Source: JBDNFP01 sp041689775
Lineage (GTDB): Bacteria; Bacteroidota; Bacteroidia; Cytophagales; Spirosomataceae
Length of the DNA: 6,991 bases
NCBI GenBank assembly: GCA_041689775.1
Contig: JBDNFP010000186.1
Span: 1 to 6,991 of the forward strand
Direction of reading: 5' to 3'
In this document: positions 1 to 5,967 of the stretch, piece by piece
Numbering within the stretch: position 1 is the stretch's first letter
How the letters are laid out: each line of letters begins with the position of its first letter
Program-made: the position numbers and the translations under genes
The notes under the pieces: model-generated
Seen by the model: the letters and a program-made list of their open reading frames with translations, nothing else
What the model was told of the DNA's origin: nothing
Databases searched by the model: none

Positions 1-2
1 AG

Positions 3-71
3 ACAGCAAAATTAGAAGATAATTTGGTTAGTACCAAGTGGCTGTTCATTCCTTTATTGGATATTTTTTAG
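3..71 (+). CDS. C-terminal tail of an upstream gene (partial)
   Basis: Reading from base 3, 22 sense codons run without a stop to TAG at 69-71. The peptide begins TAKLEDNLVSTKW and ends LFIPLLDIF. The other two forward frames stop earlier (TAG at 13-15, TAA at 20-22), and this frame has a natural-looking amphipathic then hydrophobic ending, so it is probably the end of a real gene that starts before the window. It is too short to assign a function. It ends 24 bases before the earliest, and 63 bases before the preferred, start of the next gene, so the two could be co-transcribed. Confidence 0.5.
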   Translation, partial: TAKLEDNLVSTKWLFIPLLDIF

Positions 72-82
72 AAAGTTCCCCC

Positions 83-96
83 TTTTTCGCGAAAAA
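83..96. promoter_or_regulatory. 14-base perfect palindrome upstream of the membrane-TPR gene
   Basis: TTTTTCGCGAAAAA is a perfect palindrome between the upstream stop codon (69-71) and the preferred start codon (135). It overlaps the A of the alternative ATG at 96. With no loop it would make a poor RNA hairpin, so a protein-binding operator is the more sensible reading. No promoter consensus was found nearby, and a palindrome of this length can arise by chance in a 7 kb window. Confidence 0.2.
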
Positions 97-2789
97 TGTA
101 TAGTGTTTTTCAGAAAAGGCGTTGTAAAATTCTTATGAAAGAAACTTTTTTTTGGCAAGCATGGTCGGCAGCAGAGCGTCGAATGGCTTACTGGGCTCTG
201 GGTATTCTCCTTTTAACCCTGCTTTTCTTCGTCTCTAAGATTATTAATCCACTGGAACAGACCATTCATTGGGATGTTTTGAGTGAGTTGTCGGATATAC
301 CCGTGGTGGTAGATATACTACCCCTCAATGGCTGGCAGTTTGGCGTTACTATCCCCTCTTTTCTCACTACTGAGCAGTTTGTGGCTTCTCCAATGGATAT
401 TGACAGCACTACTCTCCGGGTATTCGGCGTCATGGTACTGCTGGGCCTCTGTCTGGTATTGACCGCCGTAAGTGCGTTACCACGGTTCTGGTACTTGGGC
501 GGAATGACCGCCTTTATCCTGCTGGTGGCCGCCTGCCGCCTGGAAACTCTGAGTGTGTTCGGAGAGGACTCCCGCCTACTTTATACGCTGATTGTACTAG
601 CCTACGGTGGAGTCAGTTACTATCTCCACGCTTTCCGGTCCAACTGGGGCGTAGCTATCCGAATGCTTGTGTTTTCGGGCATTACGGCTAGCCTTGTACT
701 ATTGGTTGCCCTGATGTCGCCCGTCAGCGAACCTTTCCTGACGGCGGTGGTATTCAGCTACTCTTTATGGCTACCGCTCTCGGTTGGATTCTTACTGATG
801 TCAGCTACCGAAATCATGGCTGGCCTCGTGTGGCTGAGTACCAGTGGAAAAACAGGGAAATCGTCGCTCGTTAATTTTCTGGTGATTAGTACCTTTTATT
901 TACTCAATTTAGTACTGCTTTTTCTCACTACTACCCACAAGATCGAGTGGAACCTGTTTATGGTAAGTCCGGTACTACTAGCCATCATAGCGGGTGTACT
1001 CGGAATATGGGGGTTTAAAAAACGGCTGGAAACCACCGGCTTACTTTCCTCCCGCACAGCCGGATTTTGGCTGTACTTAGGTCTATTTATTATCGCTCTA
1101 TCTTTTGCTGGCTTTGCGGCTGGCACTTCCAATGATCCCGCGCTGGAAGTATTGGAAGATATGGTCATTGAAGGGCAGCTCGCCATGAGCGTTCTTTTCC
1201 TGTTTTACATGGTAATAAACTTCCTTCCGCTTTTTCGTCAGGGGCTTGCTGTGCATAAAGTGATGTACAAACCCCTCCGGTTTGGCCTGACCCAAACCCG
1301 GCTGTTGGGCTTTACGGGGCTTATCTTTTTACTCTCAACCCAGGGGCTACTCCCCGTCTACCAAGCCGTGGCCGGATATTTCAATGGCCTCGGAGACCTG
1401 TATACCCAAACTAAGGAATATACACTCGCAGAGCAGTATTATAAAATGGCTTTGCAACAGGAGTATCAGAACCATAAGTCCAATTACGCGCTGGCTTCGC
1501 TCGCACTCCGACAAGACGACAAAACCGCGGCAGCCTACTATTTTAAGCAGGCTACCCTCAAAAATCCATCTCCGCAAGCCTACGTGGGCCTGGGAAATGT
1601 ATTAGCGCAGGAAAACCTCTTTTTTGACGCAGTATACAGTTTACAAGAAGGTATTAATCGTTTCCCTGAAAGCAGCGAACTACTCAATAATCTGGGCACA
1701 CTTTACTCCCGAACCAACGTAGCGGACTCTGCCTACTACTACTTCGACCGCGCTCAGCGGGTAGCTTCAAACGATGATGTGCCCTCCACCAATTTATTAG
1801 CTATTTGGGCAAAAAGCGCCGATCTGGCGCTGCTCGACTCACTGGCCGCAAGCGCTTCTTCAAAAACCTACCCGTCGTGGCAAGCCAACTGGCTGACCGT
1901 CCAGAGCCTGCGGCAGCAGTATTCGCCCATACCTTTTCAGTCGAAAGTCATACGAGAAGACTCCCTGCTCAATGTATCCGGGCTAGCCTATCTGGTAAAC
2001 TATTCCTTAAATCAGGCGCGGTATGACACCCTACCTATTCGGCTGATTCCGAAAATTGCCAATCAAAACCCTCTCTTGTCTGACGACCTTTTGCTCGCCT
2101 CTCTCTACCCTGAGTTTTACAGCGGTAACAAGATCAGAGCCATCGAAATCTTGCAAGCCTTAGTCGATGAGGAAGGTGAGAAGGCAGAACTATACCGGAA
2201 AATACTCGGACACTGGCTCTTGCAACTGGGGCTTTACGAACAAGCGTTAGATCTGTTTGGCCGGGTAAACGGTCCGGAAGGGTTGATCGGTCAGATCTTA
2301 TCCAATACTTTTCTTGGCCGAGAGGCCATAGCCGGTGTGCTCATCGAGCGACTTAATGAACAGGGTGCTTCGGCCGTAGAAGCTCAGCTTCGTAGTACTC
2401 TATCAAGTGGGTTCAAGCCTTCTGTAATCGGAGATTCCCTTTTGCGTGCCGCCCAGGCGCAACCCTCGGCCTTAGCCTACCAACGAGCCGTGCGGGCGAA
2501 TCCCTTCGACGGTCGTATTATTTCGGTAGCCGCCATGTACATGCGCCAACAAAAGCAGGTAGCTCCGGCGTATCAGGTCGTCGTTAATGCACTTCGGTTT
2601 AACCAAACCTCCCCCCTCATTTGGGAACAATACGCCCTCCTGAGCGTTGAACAAGGACTACTGGGGCAAGGCGAAGAAGGCGCAGCGAAGGTTCGTCTGC
2701 TAGCATCGCCCGCCGACTATCAGTCGTTTGTGAGTCGCTATCAGCCTCTACGAGCACTCATCGAAAAACAAAGAGAAGAGTTTCGTTGA
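96..2789 (+). CDS. Polytopic membrane protein with C-terminal TPR repeats, function unknown
   Basis: I do not recognise the exact family. The N-terminal half is an integral membrane domain with about 11 hydrophobic segments, at roughly residues 30-50, 107-128, 131-148, 161-179, 188-208, 214-247, 258-279, 287-307, 324-343, 363-383 and 403-428. A 55-residue hydrophilic loop (51-105) follows the first. The C-terminal half is soluble and helical, with TPR units at about 428-459, 460-492, 493-526 and 527-560, and weaker helical pairs near 696-724 and 788-860. The Ala/Gly/Tyr pattern (for example LGDLYTQTKEYTLAEQYYKMAL) is typical of TPR protein-binding scaffolds. The ATG at 135 is a likelier start than 96: it gives MKETFFWQAWS and 884 residues, and drops an atypical basic 13-residue leader. 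Membrane domain plus TPR resembles some glycosyltransferase/ligase-type proteins and the exosortase-linked multi-pass proteins of Bacteroidota, but I see no catalytic motif. Probably a membrane scaffold; the coding call is firm, the role is not. Confidence 0.9.
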   Translation: MYSVFQKRRCKILMKETFFWQAWSAAERRMAYWALGILLLTLLFFVSKIINPLEQTIHWDVLSELSDIPVVVDILPLNGWQFGVTIPSFLTTEQFVASPMDIDSTTLRVFGVMVLLGLCLVLTAVSALPRFWYLGGMTAFILLVAACRLETLSVFGEDSRLLYTLIVLAYGGVSYYLHAFRSNWGVAIRMLVFSGITASLVLLVALMSPVSEPFLTAVVFSYSLWLPLSVGFLLMSATEIMAGLVWLSTSGKTGKSSLVNFLVISTFYLLNLVLLFLTTTHKIEWNLFMVSPVLLAIIAGVLGIWGFKKRLETTGLLSSRTAGFWLYLGLFIIALSFAGFAAGTSNDPALEVLEDMVIEGQLAMSVLFLFYMVINFLPLFRQGLAVHKVMYKPLRFGLTQTRLLGFTGLIFLLSTQGLLPVYQAVAGYFNGLGDLYTQTKEYTLAEQYYKMALQQEYQNHKSNYALASLALRQDDKTAAAYYFKQATLKNPSPQAYVGLGNVLAQENLFFDAVYSLQEGINRFPESSELLNNLGTLYSRTNVADSAYYYFDRAQRVASNDDVPSTNLLAIWAKSADLALLDSLAASASSKTYPSWQANWLTVQSLRQQYSPIPFQSKVIREDSLLNVSGLAYLVNYSLNQARYDTLPIRLIPKIANQNPLLSDDLLLASLYPEFYSGNKIRAIEILQALVDEEGEKAELYRKILGHWLLQLGLYEQALDLFGRVNGPEGLIGQILSNTFLGREAIAGVLIERLNEQGASAVEAQLRSTLSSGFKPSVIGDSLLRAAQAQPSALAYQRAVRANPFDGRIISVAAMYMRQQKQVAPAYQVVVNALRFNQTSPLIWEQYALLSVEQGLLGQGEEGAAKVRLLASPADYQSFVSRYQPLRALIEKQREEFR

Positions 2790-2794
2790 TCCTT

Positions 2795-2802
2795 TATTTT
2801 TG
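2795..2802 (+). promoter_or_regulatory. Possible Bacteroidota -7 promoter element (TATTTTTG)
   Basis: TATTTTTG matches the TAnnTTTG -7 consensus of Bacteroidota primary sigma factor promoters exactly. It lies in the 32-base gap after the membrane-TPR gene, and transcription from it would begin about 10-15 bases before the ATG at 2822. No TTG -33 box is visible at the expected 17-23 base spacing, so this may be a weak internal promoter for the next two genes or a chance match in an AT-rich gap. Confidence 0.3.
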
Positions 2803-2821
2803 AACTTAATACTCTTGAACA

Positions 2822-3343
2822 ATGACTTTACGTTGGCAGACCATGGGCCTTGCCCAGGAATACCGCCTTTTTCACGAAAAACAGATTGTCGGAATCCTGA
2901 AAAATAACTTTTGGAACCGGAAAGGGTACGGCGAATTAAGAGGTTTTTTTATGCGCTTCGAAGGGAAACTATTCGGGGAGCAAAAAACAAATATCCTGGA
3001 TATCGAAGGCAAAAAGGAATTGGGGTATATTGAATTCAAGCGTTTTCCCCGCTCTGCTTCGATTCAATATGACGGACAGCACTACGAGTGGTGTTACGCG
3101 AATTCGGGGGCCAAAGGTAGCTGGGTAATACGAAGTGAGGACGATCAGGCAAGCTATGAGGTAGATGGTTCTGCCGGAACGGCGGGAATGATTACCGATC
3201 CTTACCTTCCCCCGGTTGTGCTGCTTTCTGGACTATATGTCCATGGCTATTTCCTAAAAAAAAAGGTGATGGCATTCCTCGGAGGAATACTAGCCGGAGT
3301 AATGCTGGGGTACGCTCTTTTACTGGGATATACACTATTGTGA
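2822..3343 (+). CDS. Small beta-rich protein with C-terminal membrane segment, hypothetical
   Basis: A 173-residue protein. Residues 1-125 are polar, with alternating short strands rich in aromatic residues and Gly (for example GYGELRGFFMRFEGKLFG and GYIEFKRFPRSASIQYDG), a pattern suggesting a compact beta-barrel or sheet, perhaps like LURP-one/tubby-like folds; that resemblance is only an impression. Residues 131-142 are moderately hydrophobic. After the basic KKK at 146-148, residues 149-173 form a strong hydrophobic segment ending at the C-terminus, so the protein is probably held in the membrane by its tail. There is no signal peptide, so the beta domain is likely cytoplasmic. It ends 4 bases before the serine hydrolase ATG, which implies co-transcription and probably translational coupling. 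The codons for KKK form an A-run with a possible frameshift signal (described separately). Function unknown. Confidence 0.8.
   Translation: MTLRWQTMGLAQEYRLFHEKQIVGILKNNFWNRKGYGELRGFFMRFEGKLFGEQKTNILDIEGKKELGYIEFKRFPRSASIQYDGQHYEWCYANSGAKGSWVIRSEDDQASYEVDGSAGTAGMITDPYLPPVVLLSGLYVHGYFLKKKVMAFLGGILAGVMLGYALLLGYTLL
3259..3295 (+). promoter_or_regulatory. Candidate -1 programmed frameshift signal (slippery A_AAA_AAG plus stem-loop)
   Basis: Within Leu145-Lys146-Lys147-Lys148 (CTA AAA AAA AAG), the heptamer A_AAA_AAG at 3259-3265 is in the correct register for -1 slippage, as known for bacterial dnaX and several insertion sequences. Five bases later GGC (3271-3273) can pair with GCC (3293-3295), enclosing a perfect stem ATTCCT (3274-3279) / AGGAAT (3283-3288) with loop CGG. 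Slipping would give 28 new codons ending at TGA 3349-3351, which overlaps the ATG of the next gene. No stimulatory Shine-Dalgarno is seen upstream. The layout is seen in the sequence; use of the signal is inference. Confidence 0.3.
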
Positions 3344-3347
3344 TTAT

Positions 3348-4442
3348 ATGAAAGCTTTGAAAATTGTTGGGATTATCGTGGGTATACTCGTTCTGGCCTT
3401 TGCTGGGCTTGCACTCTATACTCACATGAAATATTTCAACACCGATGGCGATTTTGTGGCGGGCTTTATCGCCAAAAATCCCTCGAAGAGCTCTTTATAT
3501 TGGGTACGGAATGACACCCTCATTGCCCAGCAGAATGCCAACGCCAAAATGCCCCTAGCCAGTACGGTTAAGATTATTGTGGCCATTGAGTTCGCGCAGC
3601 AGGTAGCCTCCGGTAAAATTCAACCCGAGGCTCCTATACCATTGACGGAGCTCACCAAGTTTTATATTCCTGATACCGACGGTGGTGCCCACCCGAGCTG
3701 GCTCAAACAAATGGGCGAAAAGAATCTGATTAAAAACGGAAGCGTGCCGCTGCTGGAAGTAGCCAAGGGCATGATCCGTTACAGCAGTAATGCTAATACC
3801 GAGTACTTGATGTGGCGCCTTGGTCTGAACGCAATAAATGCCAACCTTGCGTCGCTTGGACTTACTAAGCACGATACGCTGTATCCCTTTGTATCGGCGC
3901 TGTACGTATGCTCAGAGGAAAATTCCGCCAAAGGACTAAAACTAATGGGCATGGATCTCTATAAGAAAAATGCCTACCAGTACTTTGAAGCCTTGAAAGT
4001 AGATACTACGATTAAGCAACGGTTTAATTTCGCTCACCTGAGCGCCCCGGTGCAGCGGGTATGGTCGGATAGGCTACCGGGAGGAACAGCGCATGAATAC
4101 GCCGAACTCATGAAGAAAATTCAAAGCCGTGCCTACTTTGACTCCACGACACAAAGTACCCTAGAATCCGTGATGGAATGGCCCATGGAGGCATTTGATA
4201 GTAATCGGGAGAAGTATCAGCATTTGGGAGCCAAGGGGGGCTCAACCGCTTTCGTTTTGACGTATGCTTTATACGCCACTGATAAGGCAGGTAATCGTAC
4301 TCAGCTCGTATTCTTATTTGATGATCTGGATTTGGTAGAAAGTACGCTGTTACAAGCCCAGCTAAGTCAGTTTCAACAAACCGTTATTTTGGGTAGTCCG
4401 GCAGAGAGATCTGGACTAGTTACTACCTTAAATTTAGATTAA
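3348..4442 (+). CDS. Membrane-anchored serine hydrolase of the class A beta-lactamase / penicillin-binding superfamily
   Basis: A 364-residue protein with an N-terminal hydrophobic segment (residues 5-24) after MKALK, which acts as a signal anchor or uncleaved signal, so the domain should face the periplasm. The three active-site motifs of the serine beta-lactamase/DD-peptidase fold appear in order with normal spacing: SxxK as S72-T-V-K75 (in PLASTVKIIVAIEFA), the SxN loop as S146-S-N148 (in MIRYSSNANTEYL), and the K-[TS]-G-like triad as K296-G-G298 (in HLGAKGGSTAFVLTYAL). Ser72 should be the nucleophile and Lys75 the general base. The second motif is SSN rather than SDN, the third KGG rather than KTG, and I see no clear ExxLN omega-loop glutamate, so efficient beta-lactam hydrolysis is doubtful; a peptidoglycan peptidase or other acyl hydrolase is as likely. 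The 4-base gap to the preceding gene suggests one operon. Confidence 0.88.
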   Translation: MKALKIVGIIVGILVLAFAGLALYTHMKYFNTDGDFVAGFIAKNPSKSSLYWVRNDTLIAQQNANAKMPLASTVKIIVAIEFAQQVASGKIQPEAPIPLTELTKFYIPDTDGGAHPSWLKQMGEKNLIKNGSVPLLEVAKGMIRYSSNANTEYLMWRLGLNAINANLASLGLTKHDTLYPFVSALYVCSEENSAKGLKLMGMDLYKKNAYQYFEALKVDTTIKQRFNFAHLSAPVQRVWSDRLPGGTAHEYAELMKKIQSRAYFDSTTQSTLESVMEWPMEAFDSNREKYQHLGAKGGSTAFVLTYALYATDKAGNRTQLVFLFDDLDLVESTLLQAQLSQFQQTVILGSPAERSGLVTTLNLD

Positions 4443-4524
4443 GTAGCTATCAGCTTTCTATTTTTCTTGACTATCAAACATTTACAGGAAGCTAACGGCT
4501 AATTGCCTAATTATTGATTCATTA

Positions 4525-5052
4525 ATGAAATACACTTTACTTTTTGCCGCTCTGATCCTGACATTTAGCGCCGTGGCTCAATCTAACAAAACCTATCTGA
4601 CCGAAATACAGACAAAATGGGCGAATGCCAAGGCCTACACACTCGCGGTAGCTGATGCAATGCCGGCCGAACGCTACGGTTTTCGTCCCGTAGCTGATGA
4701 AATGCCTTTTGCCGAGCAGATGATACACCTTTCGTCCAATATGGTATGGCTTTCCAGTAGCTACCTGAGCACCGAAAAGTCCCCGTTTACCACCAAAGAA
4801 ATGGCCGCCTTTTCGAATAAATCAAAAGCAGAGATCAGGGATATCGTCGAGCAGTCGATGGACTACGCTATGAATGCTGTAAAAAACCTCCCCCCTGACC
4901 AACTCAACGAACCCGTTAAATTTTTCAGCGGTCCGATGAGCAAGCGGCAGATCATTATGCTGATGAACGATCACCTGACGCATCACCGGGCGCAATCTAT
5001 TGTCTATTTACGGCTCAATTTCATTACTCCACCGAAGTATGTAGGTTGGTAA
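4525..5052 (+). CDS. Exported DinB-like (DinB/YfiT superfamily) protein
   Basis: A 175-residue protein. Residues 1-19 form a clear signal peptide (MKYTLLFAALILTFSAVAQ, cleavage probably near Ala-Gln/Ser). The rest fits a DinB-type four-helix bundle: a first long helix with TYLTEIQTKWANAKAYTLAVADAMP, the family's 'RYGFRPVADEMPFAEQMIHLSS' region carrying His68, and a last helix MNDHLTHHRAQSIVYLRL with His150, His153 and His154. His68, His150 and His154 are the expected metal triad (HxxxH in the last helix). The family commonly binds a divalent metal, and known members include thiol-dependent transferases; the substrate here cannot be told. Its length is normal. Export is unusual for the classical cytoplasmic family but is found in Bacteroidota. 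It lies 82 bases after the serine hydrolase; TATTTTTC at 4459-4466 is one mismatch from a -7 box, so it may have its own promoter. Confidence 0.9.
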   Translation: MKYTLLFAALILTFSAVAQSNKTYLTEIQTKWANAKAYTLAVADAMPAERYGFRPVADEMPFAEQMIHLSSNMVWLSSSYLSTEKSPFTTKEMAAFSNKSKAEIRDIVEQSMDYAMNAVKNLPPDQLNEPVKFFSGPMSKRQIIMLMNDHLTHHRAQSIVYLRLNFITPPKYVGW

Positions 5053-5108
5053 ATCAAAAAAATCATCCGATTCCAAAAAGTATCTTATCAAACATTAACT
5101 AATAAACT

Positions 5109-5121
5109 GTGGCAGTGCCAC
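5109..5121. promoter_or_regulatory. Inverted repeat just upstream of the ABC ATPase start
   Basis: GTGGCA-G-TGCCAC is a perfect 6-base inverted repeat around one central base, and it ends 7 bases before the ATG at 5129. It can be extended by CTG (5107-5109 region) pairing with CAG (5123-5125) with a small bulge. It sits where a ribosome-binding site would be, so as DNA it could be an operator and as RNA a small start-site hairpin. No repressor gene is nearby and no function is shown. Confidence 0.3.
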
Positions 5122-5128
5122 TCAGCTC

Positions 5129-5848
5129 ATGAAAATCATTGAAACTACGGATATATCAAAGCGTTACATCATGGGAAGTGAAGTGATCGAAGCGTTGAAG
5201 TCTGTCACGATTAATGTTAATAGAGGCGAGTACGTAGCGTTTATGGGTCCGTCCGGTTCGGGTAAATCTACCCTGATGAACATCATTGGTTGCCTCGATA
5301 CTCCCACCAATGGCCGTTATGTATTGAACGGAAAGGATGTGAGCGATATGAGTGAAAGCGAACTAGCCGAAATTCGTAACAAAGAAATAGGCTTCGTATT
5401 TCAGACTTTTAACCTGTTACCCCGGATGTCATCGCTTGAGAACGTAGCCTTACCTCTCATCTATTCCGGATTAAATAAAGCCAACCGGACCGAGAAAGCC
5501 CAAATGGCCCTGAAAAATGTAGGTTTGGCCGATCGTGGTAAGCACAAACCCAATGAACTCTCCGGCGGACAGCGTCAACGGGTAGCCATAGCCCGGGCAT
5601 TGGTTAACGACCCCAGTATTTTGCTGGCGGATGAACCAACCGGAAACCTAGATTCAAAGACTTCGTACGAAATCATGGACCTGTTTGATCAACTACACCG
5701 TAAAGGAAACACCATCGTGATGGTTACCCACGAAGAAGATATCGCGCAGTACGCCCATCGCATTATCCGGCTCCGCGACGGACTCGTGGAGTCTGATACC
5801 GTCAATCCCAATCCGACGAAGGTGGATGACTTGGTACACGGCGAGTAG
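5129..5848 (+). CDS. ABC transporter ATP-binding protein, MacB/LolD type
   Basis: A complete 239-residue ABC ATPase. All the nucleotide-binding motifs are intact: A-loop Tyr13, Walker A GPSGSGKST (40-48), Q-loop Gln92 in FVFQTFNLLPRMS, signature LSGGQ (144-148) followed by RQRVAIARAL, Walker B ILLADEP (164-170), D-loop NLDS (173-176) and switch His201 in VTHEED. The sequence between Walker A and Q-loop and the 'NLLPRMSSLENVALPLIYSG' stretch are typical of the MacB/LolD/FtsE-like group, whose partners are four-TM permeases with a large periplasmic domain, used in lipoprotein release, peptide or drug efflux, or mechanotransmission. The protein is cytoplasmic and drives its partner by ATP hydrolysis. 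No permease gene is adjacent on either side, so the partner must be encoded elsewhere and the transported substrate is unknown. It begins 76 bases after the DinB-like gene. Confidence 0.95.
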   Translation: MKIIETTDISKRYIMGSEVIEALKSVTINVNRGEYVAFMGPSGSGKSTLMNIIGCLDTPTNGRYVLNGKDVSDMSESELAEIRNKEIGFVFQTFNLLPRMSSLENVALPLIYSGLNKANRTEKAQMALKNVGLADRGKHKPNELSGGQRQRVAIARALVNDPSILLADEPTGNLDSKTSYEIMDLFDQLHRKGNTIVMVTHEEDIAQYAHRIIRLRDGLVESDTVNPNPTKVDDLVHGE

Positions 5849-5887
5849 GAGTTGTAAGAAGGGTTAAATGAGTATTCGGGAAATATA

Positions 5888-5967
5888 GATACATATAGTT
5901 TTTGACGCATTTGTCGTTTTAATTGAGCGAACTGCTTGACGACAAACGTCTTGAATCTATATGTATC
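5888..5967. repeat. Nested 80-base imperfect inverted repeat spanning a start codon
   Basis: The outer arms GATACATATAG (5888-5898) and CTATATGTATC (5957-5967) are perfect 11-base reverse complements. Inside them GACG (5904-5907) pairs with CGTC (5947-5950), and TTTGTCG (5910-5916) with CGACAAA (5940-5946), separated only by a CA bulge. The core TTGAGC (5923-5928) can pair with GCTTGA (5934-5939) using two G-T wobbles around loop GAACT. As RNA this would be a long stem-loop with ATG 5961-5963 buried in its 3' arm. The rest of the 112-base gap (5849-5887) shows no clear promoter or terminator. Confidence 0.65.

Noticed and set aside
896..1577. Minus-strand open frames inside the membrane-TPR gene
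   Set aside because: They are short, mutually overlapping, and lie opposite a strong coding frame with clear membrane and TPR patterns.
4443..4524. Terminator or strong promoter between the serine hydrolase and DinB-like genes
   Set aside because: No GC-rich hairpin with a T-run was found. TATTTTTC at 4459-4466 has one mismatch to the -7 box and no -33 partner, so it is too weak to list as a feature.
4518..4529. TTCATTAATGAA, a perfect 12-base palindrome over the DinB-like start codon
   Set aside because: A 12-base palindrome is expected about once or twice by chance in 7 kb, more so in AT-rich sequence, and half of it is start-codon context.
5899..5956. Invertible promoter between the outer arms of the inverted repeat
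   Set aside because: Neither strand of the segment contains a TAnnTTTG box with a -33 TTG, the segment is much shorter than known invertible promoters, and the nested inner stems favour a hairpin. Kept only as an alternative.
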